Part shown: positions 43,770 to 52,145 of the stretch, piece after piece
Numbering within the stretch: the first letter of the stretch is position 1
Layout: each line of letters starts with the position of its first letter
NCBI RefSeq assembly: GCF_963666675.1
Contig: NZ_OY762929.1
Coordinates: 2,666,001 to 2,730,000, forward strand
Direction of reading: 5' to 3'
Source: an uncultured Desulfobacter sp.
GTDB lineage: Bacteria > Desulfobacterota > Desulfobacteria > Desulfobacterales > Desulfobacteraceae
Length of the DNA: 64,000 nucleotides
Notes under the pieces: generated by a model
What the model saw: the letters and a program-made list of their open reading frames with translations, nothing else
Database searches by the model: none
Told to the model about the DNA's origin: nothing
Position numbers and translations under genes: made by a program

Positions 43770-44885
43770 ATGTATGATGTCATGATTATTGGTGCTGGAC
43801 CTGCCGGAACAACTGCCGGATACCTTTTATCCAGATCCGGGTTTTCGGTCCTTTTGCTGGACAGAAAAAATTTTCCCAGGAAAAAAGCATGCGCGGGCGG
43901 CATTACGCCCAAGGCCATGAATTTTTTTCCCTTTGATATTTCAGGCCTTGTTCGCCGTACCTGTCGGGAAGTTAAAATTATCCGGCCCGGCAACGCCTCT
44001 TTTGTTGTAAAAGCCAAAACCCCTTTATGCTACATTACCAAACGGATGGATCTAGATGCCTATGCCCTGGACAAAGCAATACAGGCCGGCTGCAGGTTTA
44101 AAAAAATAGATAAAATCATCGGGCTTGATCAAGATGCGCATGGTGTCAGCCTGACCCTGTCGTGGGACGGCAAAACCGATGTCGTCAGCGCAGGATTTTT
44201 GATTGGCGCCGATGGTGCAAATTCAAAAATCCGCAGGCTCATTGGTGGGGACGGTTCGGGTCTCATCAAACTGCCTGCCCTGGAAGCGGATGTACCTGTC
44301 AATAATGCAGGGCAATATCATATGACATTTGATTTTTCCAGAAAGATAAGCGGTTATTACTGGATGTTTCCCCGGAAAGAGCATGTGAATATCGGCATTT
44401 TCAGTGCCACATCCCAAGGCACCATGAATCAGCATTTACTGAAAAATTATGCCCGTGAACATTTAAATACTGAACTGCTGACCGATGTAAAAGGGTACCC
44501 CATTGCCACAAGTTCAGGCACGACATATCTGGGAAAAAATCGTGTGATTTTGACAGGAGATGCGGCCGGCCTGTCCGAACCTTTGTTGGGGGAAGGTATC
44601 TATTCTGCAGTAAAATCCGGCACCCTTTCAGCCTGGGCCGTTGAATATGCGTCCGGCCGTAAGTCTTCTGTGCCGTCCGAGGCTATTGGCTGGTACAGGC
44701 ACGCCCTTAGGGGGATGGGCATGGATTTGCGGCTTTATCGCGGATGTGCATCTATCCTATATAAATATCCAAAAGGGGCCCTTGCTTTGGGATCATGTCG
44801 TATTTTGCATAATTTATTTTCCAGGGGATATGCCAAGGGCAAAACCCTGCATGAAGTGTTAATGCCCTTTTCATTTAAAATTTAA
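43770..44885 (+). CDS. Geranylgeranyl reductase-family FAD-dependent oxidoreductase
   Basis: A 371-residue flavoprotein. The N-terminus MYDVMIIGAGPAGTTAGYLL is a Rossmann FAD site, with LLLDRKNFPRKKACAGGITP following. GADGANSKIRRLIG (about 151-164) and VILTGDAAGLSEPLLGEGIY (about 260-279) are the second and third FAD motifs of the GGR/p-hydroxybenzoate hydroxylase group. Members reduce isoprenoid double bonds, in lipids or in menaquinone side chains. With MenA in the same window, quinone tail reduction is one option; this is inference. AAAGG precedes ATG 43770. It is monocistronic. Confidence 0.87.
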   Translation: MYDVMIIGAGPAGTTAGYLLSRSGFSVLLLDRKNFPRKKACAGGITPKAMNFFPFDISGLVRRTCREVKIIRPGNASFVVKAKTPLCYITKRMDLDAYALDKAIQAGCRFKKIDKIIGLDQDAHGVSLTLSWDGKTDVVSAGFLIGADGANSKIRRLIGGDGSGLIKLPALEADVPVNNAGQYHMTFDFSRKISGYYWMFPRKEHVNIGIFSATSQGTMNQHLLKNYAREHLNTELLTDVKGYPIATSSGTTYLGKNRVILTGDAAGLSEPLLGEGIYSAVKSGTLSAWAVEYASGRKSSVPSEAIGWYRHALRGMGMDLRLYRGCASILYKYPKGALALGSCRILHNLFSRGYAKGKTLHEVLMPFSFKI

Positions 44886-45114
44886 AATCAGTATTTCTGC
44901 TTCTTATTTATTTGTTCAATGTATGAAAATACAAAAATGTATCGATCTCCACACCAGATTTTTGTCTAAACCTATGAAATAACATTAATGCAATCTATTA
45001 TAATTCAAAAATGTTATTTTGGCCGGGTATGGCCCAGGCGATGTGCAATGTTTTTCATAGTTATATCTCCTTCAAATTCAGTATCTTATATTTAAATTTT
45101 AAAAAAATTTTTTT

Positions 45115-45131
45115 TTGGCACCCCTCTTGCT
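45115..45131 (+). promoter_or_regulatory. Sigma-54 (-24/-12) promoter of glnK-amtB
   Basis: TTGGCACCCCTCTTGCT has the GG and GC dinucleotides 12 bases apart as in the consensus TGGCACN5TTGC, preceded by a long T-run. The transcript would start near 45142, about 50 bases before glnK. Nitrogen control by an NtrC-type activator is expected for this operon; I could not assign an upstream activator site. The rest of 44886-45190 is AT-rich and empty. Confidence 0.9.
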
Positions 45132-45190
45132 CTCTACAGAAGCCATAAAGCGCAAATGATTTTTAATGCACAATTAACAAGGGAGTTAAA

Positions 45191-45529
45191 ATGAAAAAAG
45201 TTGTGGCAGTAATCAAACCGTTTAAAGTGGATGAGGTTAAAGATGCTTTAGCCAAAATCAGCATTAACGGTATGACCATTTCAGAAGTCAAAGGCTTTGG
45301 CCGTCAGAAAGGACACAAAGAGGTGTACCGCGGCGCAGAATATCAGACAGACTTTGTACCCAAAGTTGAATTGAAAATCTGTGTTGCAGATGAGCAGGCC
45401 CAGGCTGTGGTGGATACAATAGTAGAAACAGCGAAAACAGGAAAAATCGGTGACGGTAAAATATTTGTTCTTCCTGTGGAAGATGTTGTTCGTATTCGTA
45501 CAGGTGAAACCGGAACAGAAGCGTTATAA
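45191..45529 (+). CDS. glnK: P-II nitrogen regulatory protein GlnK/GlnB
   Basis: A 112-residue P-II trimer subunit. The T-loop FGRQKGHKEVYRGAEYQTDF keeps the uridylylated Tyr51 (GAEY), and the C-terminal signature TAKTGKIGDGKIFVLPVEDV is complete. It binds 2-oxoglutarate and ATP/ADP and gates AmtB when nitrogen is plentiful. GGGAG precedes ATG 45191. The amtB gene follows 27 bp later, the near-universal pairing, and a sigma-54 promoter lies upstream. Confidence 0.96.
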   Translation: MKKVVAVIKPFKVDEVKDALAKISINGMTISEVKGFGRQKGHKEVYRGAEYQTDFVPKVELKICVADEQAQAVVDTIVETAKTGKIGDGKIFVLPVEDVVRIRTGETGTEAL

Positions 45530-45556
45530 AATTTATATAATTTAAGGAGATAAAAA

Positions 45557-46876
45557 ATGAAATATGTACTGATGATTCTAACTTCGCTGGCGTTTACCAT
45601 CACCGCGGCATGGGCCGGGGACGAGGCCCCGACCGTGCTTTCAAATGCAGATGCCATTGCACTGGTCCAGACCCATGCCAACTATGTGTGGACACTTGTT
45701 GCCGCTGTGCTTGTTTTCTTTATGCAGGCAGGCTTTGCCATGGTTGAAGCCGGGTTCACCCGTGCTAAAAACGCCGTAAATATCATGATGAAGAACTTGA
45801 TGGACTTTTCCATGGGTTCACTTTTTTACTGGGCTGTTGGTTTCGGTTTGATGTTCGGCACATCTAAAACCGGTTTTTTTGGTACCACCGGCTTTTTTCT
45901 AAGTGATTTCAAGTTGGATGGAGACCCCTGGGTATTGGCATTTTGGATGTTCCAGGTCGTGTTTGCTGCAACAGCTGCCACCATCGTTTCCGGTGCCATG
46001 GCCGAACGTACCAAATTTACAGGGTACCTGGTGTACAGTGCGGTTCTGTCTGCGTTGATCTATCCCATCTTTGGTTCCTGGGCCTGGGGATCACTGTTCA
46101 ACGGTTCCGGTTGGCTTGAAGGTCTTGGGTTTATCGATTTTGCAGGGTCCACAGTTGTTCACTCTGTGGGTGGCTGGGCTGCATTGGCCGGTGCCATCGT
46201 TTTAGGTCCCCGGCTTGGCAAATTTACCAAAGACGGCGGTATTAAACCCATTCTGGGTCACAATATTCCCCTGGCAGCCCTTGGCGTATTCATCCTGTGG
46301 GTGGGCTGGTTCGGTTTCAACCCCGGTTCCACCACCACAGCGGATACATCCATTGCAATGATTTTTGTTAACACCAATATGGCTGCAGCCACAGGCGCTG
46401 TAGTGGCCATGATAGTTTCCTGGGTTAAATTTGGAAAACCTGAAGTGGGTATGAGTTTGAATGGTGCTCTGGCCGGCCTGGTCGGCATTACCGCCGGCTG
46501 TGCCAATGTTACACCGGGTTCCTCTATCATAATCGGCGCTGTTGCCGGTATTCTGGTTGTTTTCTCTGTTATGTTTTTTGATAAAATTAGAATTGATGAT
46601 CCCGTCGGCGCAATTTCAGTACACGGTGTTTGCGGTGCCTGGGGTACCCTTGCTGCAGGTATCTTTAACATCGGTGGCACAACCGTAAAAATTATGTCCG
46701 TACAGTGCATCGGTATCGTTTCCTGCTTTGCATGGACATTTTGCACAGCGTTCATTCTTTTTAAAATCATCGACTCTACCATGGGCCTGAGGGTGTCTCC
46801 CGAAGAAGAGATGGAAGGCCTGGACTCCACAGAACATGGTGGCAATGCATATCCTGACTTTACAGGTAACTTTTAA
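45557..46876 (+). CDS. amtB: Ammonium transporter AmtB
   Basis: A 439-residue Amt-family channel with a cleavable signal peptide (MKYVLMILTSLAFTITAAWA). About 11 membrane helices follow. The twin pore histidines are visible in STVVHSVGGWAALAG and ISVHGVCGAWGTLAAG, and the Trp/Phe gate region is in MQAGFAMVEAGFTRAKNAVN. The C-terminal tail (RVSPEEEMEGLDSTEHGG) carries the GlnK-contact EEE.GLD motif. AAGGAG precedes the ATG. It is co-transcribed with glnK and ends before the terminator at 47017. Confidence 0.96.
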   Translation: MKYVLMILTSLAFTITAAWAGDEAPTVLSNADAIALVQTHANYVWTLVAAVLVFFMQAGFAMVEAGFTRAKNAVNIMMKNLMDFSMGSLFYWAVGFGLMFGTSKTGFFGTTGFFLSDFKLDGDPWVLAFWMFQVVFAATAATIVSGAMAERTKFTGYLVYSAVLSALIYPIFGSWAWGSLFNGSGWLEGLGFIDFAGSTVVHSVGGWAALAGAIVLGPRLGKFTKDGGIKPILGHNIPLAALGVFILWVGWFGFNPGSTTTADTSIAMIFVNTNMAAATGAVVAMIVSWVKFGKPEVGMSLNGALAGLVGITAGCANVTPGSSIIIGAVAGILVVFSVMFFDKIRIDDPVGAISVHGVCGAWGTLAAGIFNIGGTTVKIMSVQCIGIVSCFAWTFCTAFILFKIIDSTMGLRVSPEEEMEGLDSTEHGGNAYPDFTGNF

Positions 46877-47016
46877 TTAATTATGCCCCGGGCGGCTGTT
46901 GCAACATTGTAAACAGCAGCCCGGCATCCTCCCTATGCAGATATTATCAAGTAAAGTTCCCCCAAGCTCCTGCATATTTGCTTCGCGTCCTCCTTACACG
47001 CGAAAGGCTTAAACCA

Positions 47017-47047
47017 CCTGCCGCCTCCCTCCAAGGCGGCAGGTTTT
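47017..47047 (+). terminator. Intrinsic terminator after amtB
   Basis: CCTGCCGCCT (47017-47026) pairs perfectly with AGGCGGCAGG (47034-47043), with a seven-base loop, followed by TTTT. It lies 141 bases past the amtB stop and ends the glnK-amtB transcript before the divergently controlled ATL gene. Confidence 0.88.
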
Positions 47048-47080
47048 ATCATTTCGAAACAGAACTACTTCTTTTAGATC

Positions 47081-47386
47081 ATGAATAGGTTTACCCGACA
47101 GGTCATCGATGTGATCAGATCCATACCCAATGGGTGCGTGACTTCCTATGGCCGGGTGGCCACCCTTGCCGGCAATCCCAGGGGGGCCAGGCAGGTTTCA
47201 AGAATCCTTTATTCCATGTCCGCAAAACATGAATTGCCCTGGCATCGCGTGGTAAATGCATCTGGAAAAATCAGTTTACCCAAGGGCAGGGGGCATGAAC
47301 TACAAAAAGCGCTATTGGAATCTGAAGGAGTTTTTGTGTCTCCTGCCGGTGCTGTTGATCTGGATACCTATCTATGGATACCCTAA
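47081..47386 (+). CDS. Alkyltransferase-like protein (ATL), MGMT family with Trp at the active-site Cys
   Basis: A 101-residue MGMT C-terminal-domain protein (SYGRVATLAGNPRGARQVSR). The methyl-accepting PCHRV motif reads PWHRV, the change that defines ATLs; Cys is replaced by Trp as in E. coli YbaZ. The Arg finger lies in GARQV. ATLs bind O6-alkylguanine without repairing it and hand the lesion to nucleotide-excision repair. It stands alone, with no ogt or ada nearby. Confidence 0.88.
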   Translation: MNRFTRQVIDVIRSIPNGCVTSYGRVATLAGNPRGARQVSRILYSMSAKHELPWHRVVNASGKISLPKGRGHELQKALLESEGVFVSPAGAVDLDTYLWIP

Positions 47387-47442
47387 ATATATGGCGGTTT
47401 TGTGATGGATTGTTTTTTTTCTCTTGACCCGGGACAGGTAAC

Positions 47443-47472
47443 CCTCTAAACCCGTGTGTGATACTTTAGAGG
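47443..47472 (+). promoter_or_regulatory. Hairpin overlapping the ribosome site of the EamA gene
   Basis: CCTCTAAA (47443-47450) can pair with TTTAGAGG (47465-47472). The right arm includes the first bases of the AGAGGAG Shine-Dalgarno region 12-16 bases before ATG 47486. Such a stem could limit translation initiation or end an upstream transcript; the loop is 14 bases. Confidence 0.4.
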
Positions 47473-47485
47473 AGATGCGTTTTTT

Positions 47486-48358
47486 ATGACAGCTTTGGTC
47501 AGCCGGCCGGTTGCCGGTATTTTTTTAGGTGCAATCATTATCAGTTTTTCAAGTGTGATGGTGGCACTGTCCCATGTCGATCCATTGATTTCAGCGTTTT
47601 ACCGTGTGTTTTTCGGGTGTCTGTTTTTGATGATCCCCTGTGGATTAAACCATGAATTCCAACACATTAATCCTAAAGCGAGTTTGACGGCTGTGGGATG
47701 CGGCGTTTTTTTTGCCGTGGACCTTATCTCCTGGCATATTTGCATTGGATATGTGGGGCCGGGGCTGGCCACCATTCTCGGTAATTTTCAGGTTTTTATC
47801 ATGGCCCTGGCAGGCGCTTTGTTGTTCAAAGAGAGGCTGGGGCCTGCCTATATGCTTGCCTTACCCCTGGCGATTCTGGGGTTGTATATGATTATCGGCC
47901 TGGATATGGCGCAGTTAACACCCAAATATCTGACCGGTGTGGGATTGGGAATTATAACGGCCTTGAGTTACAGTGTTTTTCTTTTGCTCATGCGATTTAT
48001 CCACTCCGGATCTGATGTGCCCATGTTTCGTTACCAGGTCATTATGACAGGATGTTGTGCACTAATTATTGGTGCCATCGCGATGTTTATGGGCAGATCC
48101 TTTGTTATTCCGGACGTGACATCTTTGGCGGCTCTGGCCGGACTCGGTATTTTATCCCAGGGGCTTGCGTGGGTCATTATATCCCATTATCTTCCCCGGG
48201 TGGCGACCTCCAGGGCGGGGTTGATTTTGTTGCTGCAGCCGGCATTGTCATTTGTATGGGACGTCGTGTTCTTTGACCGGCCCACGGGTATGATCGGCTG
48301 GATCGGGGTGTCTGTGGTGCTGGCCGCCATCTACATGGGGATGGCGCGTAGGACCTGA
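47486..48358 (+). CDS. EamA/DMT-family transporter
   Basis: A 290-residue integral membrane protein with ten predicted helices in two EamA halves. Marks are VAGIFLGAIIISFSSVMVAL at the start, PGLATILGNFQVFIMALAG with LLFKERLGPAYMLALPLAIL, and a second half ending LLLQPALSFVWDVVFFDRPT. Such permeases export metabolites or amino acids; the substrate cannot be read from sequence. It is unrelated in detail to the second EamA protein at 51186-52076. A hairpin overlaps its ribosome site. Confidence 0.88.
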   Translation: MTALVSRPVAGIFLGAIIISFSSVMVALSHVDPLISAFYRVFFGCLFLMIPCGLNHEFQHINPKASLTAVGCGVFFAVDLISWHICIGYVGPGLATILGNFQVFIMALAGALLFKERLGPAYMLALPLAILGLYMIIGLDMAQLTPKYLTGVGLGIITALSYSVFLLLMRFIHSGSDVPMFRYQVIMTGCCALIIGAIAMFMGRSFVIPDVTSLAALAGLGILSQGLAWVIISHYLPRVATSRAGLILLLQPALSFVWDVVFFDRPTGMIGWIGVSVVLAAIYMGMARRT

Positions 48359-48373
48359 TTTATCAAAGAAATA

Positions 48374-48730
48374 TCAGGTCGAAGGTGTCCCGGGTGATGT
48401 GCAGCCGGGCATCTTAAATGCCGGTTTTATGATATTATCCGATGCCAGACATTTGAGGACATCCATGGCATTGCCAGTGACAAAGGCGTGCATCCGGATT
48501 CTGTTTTCAACAAGCCGGGCCGCGTAAGTTTCTGAAATGGCGCCGCAAACCAGGGCCGTGACTTTTTCACGGTTTAAAAGCGCTGCCAGGGCAGCAATAT
48601 CGTCCGGTTTGAAAGACTCATATTTTTTATTATGAATGCTTTGATTGTCAATGTCGGCAATCAAAAGCGTTTGTGCTGCGTCAAACACAGGAGAGACCCG
48701 GTTTCCCCAGGTGGTAATCGCAATTTTCAT
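48374..48730 (-). CDS. NifX/NafY-type dinitrogenase cofactor-binding-domain protein
   Basis: A 118-residue protein of the dinitrogenase iron-molybdenum cofactor domain family (MKIAITTWGNRVSPVFDAAQ; LNREKVTALVCGAISE). Nitrogenase accessory proteins and many stand-alone homologues bind FeMo-co, NifB-co or other metal clusters. No nif genes are in the window, so it probably belongs to the stand-alone group found in anaerobes (MTH1175-like). It lies 192 bp after the PAS-AAA-Fis regulator on the same strand, so it may be its target. Confidence 0.85.
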   Translation of the reverse strand: MKIAITTWGNRVSPVFDAAQTLLIADIDNQSIHNKKYESFKPDDIAALAALLNREKVTALVCGAISETYAARLVENRIRMHAFVTGNAMDVLKCLASDNIIKPAFKMPGCTSPGTPST

Positions 48731-48922
48731 TGTCTCCTCCTCTTAGCAATTTTTTTTGCCGGTTTTAAAAATGCAAAGGCTGTGCCTTAACAGCCGGGGA
48801 TATACAATAGCTGCAAACCCTTGTCGGTCTTGAACAATTATACACCGGCAGATGTCATGGGTGCTGCCGTTGTTGCAAAAAAGAGACTTGTAAACGGTAT
48901 TTGGTTGCACGGCCAATCTCTT

Positions 48923-50266
48923 TTATAACTGGATACCCAGTTTTTTGATGCGCCGGAACAGGGTGCTTTTGTGAATACCCAGATCCCGCGCTGCGGCATT
49001 CCGGTTATTGTTGTTCCGTTTCAATGCATCCGTAATCATTTTAATTTGAGCCGCCACCACTGGGTTTTTATCTCCACCGGTTTGATGTTCCGATTTTGCT
49101 GCAAGGGACGGCGGCAGATGGTCCATGGTAATATACTCTTTGGCACACAGCACAAAGGCATGTTCAATGATATTTTCAAGCTCCCTGATATTTCCGGGAA
49201 AATCATGGGCCATGAATGCGGCAAGCACCTCAGCGGAGAGTCCCTGGATCATCTTGTTTCGACGCAGGTTCAACCGTGATATGAACTGGTCCACCAGATA
49301 GGGGATATCCTCCATTCTATGGCGCAGGGGCGGCAGGGATATTTTGATGACATTGATACGATAGTAAAGATCCTGGCGAAATTCATTGTTTTCCACCATG
49401 GTCGTCAGATTCTTATTGGTGGCAGCGATGATTCGGACGTTGGATTGCTCTTTGCTTATGCCGCCAAGGGGGGTATACTCGCGTTCCTGGAGCACCCGCA
49501 GCAGTCTGACTTGGAAGGCCGGGCTCGTGTCTGCAATTTCATCAAGAAATATTGTGCCGTTGTCCGCCAGGGCAAAATGGCCGGGTTTGTCTTTAACGGC
49601 ATGGGTGAATGCCCCTTTTTTGTATCCAAACAGTTCCGATTCCAGCAATGTATCCGGCAGGGCCCCGCAGTTGATGGCCACAAAAGGGGCATCTTTTCTG
49701 TGGCTGGTATTGTGAATGGCCTTTGCCATCAACTCTTTTCCGGTACCGGTTTCCCCTTCGATCAAAACGGATGAATCGCTTTCTGCAATCTGGGGCAGGA
49801 TATTGAAAATATTTTTCATGGCACTGGAGTTGCTCACCATATCGCCGACCCGGACCCCGCCGGTCAACTCTTTTCTCAGGGCTTCCACCACAGAGTGGTC
49901 CCTGAAGGTTTCCACCCCGCCTAAAACCTCTCCATTTTTATCAATGAGCAGGGAGGTTGATGCGGTGATGGGAATTTTTTTTTGTTGGGTGTTAATGATG
50001 TATGCGGAACTTGATATAAAGGGTTTGCCCTGGTCCATTGTTTTTTTCAAGGCACAGCCTTGTTCACACATGTTGGAGCGAAAAACATCCCAGCAGTGGC
50101 ACCCGATGGCATCCTGACGGCGGATGCCGGTAATCTCTTCGGCGGCCCGGTTAAAAGATGTGATTTTCCAATTGTAATCAATGGTAAAGACCCCGTCGGA
50201 AATTGAATCCAGAATAATTTTGGTGGTGTCAATATTTAGCGGGGTATTGTTATCATTTGGGGACAT
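48923..50266 (-). CDS. Sigma-54-dependent regulator (PAS - AAA+ - Fis HTH)
   Basis: A 447-residue enhancer-binding protein. A PAS domain (about 10-125) carries clustered Cys (CHCWDVFRSNMCEQGCALKK), suggesting redox or metal sensing. The AAA+ core has GETGTGKELMAKAIH (Walker A), ESELFGYKKGAFTHA (GAFTGA loop with His in place of the second Gly, a variant seen in this subgroup) and GTIFLDEIAD (Walker B). The C-terminus NNRNAAARDLGIHKSTLFRR is a Fis-type HTH. No receiver domain is present. The neighbouring NifX-like gene and its sensing Cys cluster suggest control of an anaerobic metal or redox response; the promoter targets are unknown. Confidence 0.93.
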   Translation of the reverse strand: MSPNDNNTPLNIDTTKIILDSISDGVFTIDYNWKITSFNRAAEEITGIRRQDAIGCHCWDVFRSNMCEQGCALKKTMDQGKPFISSSAYIINTQQKKIPITASTSLLIDKNGEVLGGVETFRDHSVVEALRKELTGGVRVGDMVSNSSAMKNIFNILPQIAESDSSVLIEGETGTGKELMAKAIHNTSHRKDAPFVAINCGALPDTLLESELFGYKKGAFTHAVKDKPGHFALADNGTIFLDEIADTSPAFQVRLLRVLQEREYTPLGGISKEQSNVRIIAATNKNLTTMVENNEFRQDLYYRINVIKISLPPLRHRMEDIPYLVDQFISRLNLRRNKMIQGLSAEVLAAFMAHDFPGNIRELENIIEHAFVLCAKEYITMDHLPPSLAAKSEHQTGGDKNPVVAAQIKMITDALKRNNNNRNAAARDLGIHKSTLFRRIKKLGIQL

Positions 50267-50600
50267 GTCGGAGAATCCTTTTTTATTTAACCCTGATTTA
50301 AATCATATCAAAGGCTTTTTTGCAAACATTGTGTATGATTTTTTTTAACCTACATCGCAAAATTGCCACGGCTTCAAAGCCTTCGTTAATAACTATGATT
50401 AGATGATAGTTCCAGGTATATTTGCACTTATGCAACCATATTCTATGTAAAGCCTAACCAAATAGATTTCAAATTTGCAACTACGACCATGGGGCAAATA
50501 TATACACAATAATGACGCTGTGAAGCACATAAATATAATCGGGCACGGGTTGCGATCACTGTGTTTTATGAAAATATTATTGAAAAACTGTTTTTATAAT

Positions 50601-50628
50601 TAAAGTAAATTCAAAACACGACCGAAAA
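50601..50628 (+). promoter_or_regulatory. Possible sigma-28 (FliA) promoter of flaG
   Basis: TAAAGTAA (50601-50608), 12 bases, then ACCGAAAA (50621-50628). Against the TAAAGTTT-N11-GCCGATAA consensus this is six of eight in each box with one extra spacer base. It lies 76 bases before flaG, a late flagellar gene usually read by sigma-28. The rest of 50267-50703 is AT-rich with no gene. Confidence 0.45.
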
Positions 50629-50703
50629 ATAGTCTAAGGGTTTAACAGATAAAAAATGTACTGCCTTCCAACCGGCAACCTATAAGACAGGAGATACGCG
50701 AAC

Positions 50704-51087
50704 ATGAACATGACCGCAAAATCGCTTACAGCACAGGAGAGCGTCCAGGAGAGAACACCTTTGATTTCTGTGGATAAGCTTCAGAGCGTACAGAAAAATG
50801 TTGAAAATACAGAGGCAAAGGAAAACAAGGTCTCTTCCAGCCAGAAAGACAAACAGCAGATGAGTACCGAAGAGGTTAAAGAGGTTGTAGAGTCTTTCCA
50901 GGAGATGTCCGAGACCATTCAAACCAAGTTGAGTTTTTCGGTTGATGAAGAGAACAATGAAATCGTTGTAAAAATTTTTGATAAGGAATCCGAAGAGTTG
51001 ATTCGGCAGTTCCCATCAGATGAGATGCTCTCTTTACAGGATAAAATGAGTGATCTTGCAGGCTTTTTGTTTGACCAGAAAGTTTAA
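50704..51087 (+). CDS. flaG: FlaG family flagellar protein
   Basis: A 127-residue FlaG protein. The N-terminal half is hydrophilic and low complexity. The C-terminal half is the conserved part: LSFSVDEENNEIVVKIFDKE followed by ELIRQFPSDEMLSLQDKM. FlaG influences flagellar filament length. It stands alone here, with no fliD, fliS or flagellin gene within the window. GGAG precedes ATG 50704 by about ten bases. A hairpin terminator follows. Confidence 0.85.
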   Translation: MNMTAKSLTAQESVQERTPLISVDKLQSVQKNVENTEAKENKVSSSQKDKQQMSTEEVKEVVESFQEMSETIQTKLSFSVDEENNEIVVKIFDKESEELIRQFPSDEMLSLQDKMSDLAGFLFDQKV

Positions 51088-51158
51088 AATTTAAACCGTT
51101 TTATAGCCGATAAACAATCGTACCCCTTGTGTTTTAGACTTTGCCTTTCCTGTCGCTT

Positions 51159-51202
51159 AAAACCCAGTATTAAAGTGTTAATGCTTTATACCGGGTTTTT
51201 TG
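51159..51202. terminator. Shared hairpin terminator between flaG and EamA genes
   Basis: AAAACCCAGTATTAAAG (51159-51175) pairs imperfectly with CTTTATACCGGGTTTT (51184-51199), with a short loop and a T-run reaching 51202. It lies 70 bases past flaG and overlaps the last codon region of the convergent EamA gene, so it can stop transcription from both sides. Confidence 0.75.
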
Positions 51203-52076
51203 TTTTTTCTAACAAACCTGCGCCTAGGACGACGCCGATAATCAATACCCCGCCGATGAGCGTTGAAACCTCAGGTATTTCACCAAGAAGTAGAAAGGCA
51301 AACAAAATACCGTACACGGGTTCCATGCCAGCAATGACGGACGCGGTCTGAACCCGGATGCAAGTAAGCCCGGTGATAAAGCAACCGTGGGCCAGGGCTG
51401 TAAAAATGATACCGAGAAGCGCAAGCAGCAAAATATCGTGCGCTACCGGCGGGTGGGCCTGCATCATCAAAACTGGAATTACAAGGCTTAGCGCTGCAAA
51501 CAGATTTTGGTAAAAGGCTGCTGAAACAGGGTGGCATCGCCTTGCATTCCGGCGGTTCACAAGCCCCAAGACCGCAAAGGTAAACCCTGAAGCCAGGCCG
51601 TAGATACTTCCTAACGTGACGTCATTGGAAAGATCCATATCCGGTACCACAAGAACAATGCCTGCAAATACGGCAACAGCCGTCAGCAAATCAATTTTTT
51701 TTAACCTCTCTTTAAAAAAGATCGGTTCCATAAAGGTCACAAATAGAGGGAAACTGGAGAACGTTATCAGTCCCACGGCCACCGACGAGACCTGAATGGC
51801 CGCAAAAAAACTGAGCCAGTGCAGGGCCAGCAAAATTCCCTGGACGGCAAAAAAAAATAAATCTATTGGTGTTGCCACCCTGAAACTGATGCCGGGGCGT
51901 ATTACGGCATATACGATCAGTGCAAGACTTGCGAAAACCGTTCGGCCCAGAACGATCCACACTGGAGTGCACGCCAGAAACTTGCCGAACAGACCTGCAA
52001 ATCCAAATAAAAAAACCGCAATGTGAATCAGAACCATGTGGTGTAGGGGATGTGTTTTATTGACTGCCGGCTTCAT
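51186..52076 (-). CDS. EamA/DMT-family transporter (second)
   Basis: A 296-residue ten-helix membrane protein. N-terminal half: IAVFLFGFAGLFGKFLACTP, WIVLGRTVFASLALIVYAVI. Central conserved pair: ALHWLSFFAAIQVSSVAVGL, MEPIFFKERLKKIDLLTAV. C-terminal half: LTCIRVQTASVIAGMEPVYG, then FAFLLLGEIPEVSTLIGGVL. It belongs to the RhaT/EamA superfamily; the substrate is unknown. It follows ettA on the same strand, but a strong terminator at 52088 separates the two. Confidence 0.88.
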   Translation of the reverse strand: MKPAVNKTHPLHHMVLIHIAVFLFGFAGLFGKFLACTPVWIVLGRTVFASLALIVYAVIRPGISFRVATPIDLFFFAVQGILLALHWLSFFAAIQVSSVAVGLITFSSFPLFVTFMEPIFFKERLKKIDLLTAVAVFAGIVLVVPDMDLSNDVTLGSIYGLASGFTFAVLGLVNRRNARRCHPVSAAFYQNLFAALSLVIPVLMMQAHPPVAHDILLLALLGIIFTALAHGCFITGLTCIRVQTASVIAGMEPVYGILFAFLLLGEIPEVSTLIGGVLIIGVVLGAGLLEKTKNPV

Positions 52077-52087
52077 ATTTTTTAGAA

Positions 52088-52121
52088 AACGCCCCGGCAG
52101 GTGTTTGCCTGCCGGGGCGTT
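52088..52121 (-). terminator. Intrinsic terminator downstream of ettA
   Basis: A perfect 14-bp stem, AACGCCCCGGCAGG (52088-52101) with CCTGCCGGGGCGTT (52108-52121), and a six-base loop. It lies 25 bases past the ettA stop on the minus strand and 12 bases before the EamA start, so it should isolate that gene unless it reads through. Confidence 0.85.
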
Positions 52122-52145
52122 AAAAGGCCTTAAATTTAAAATATC

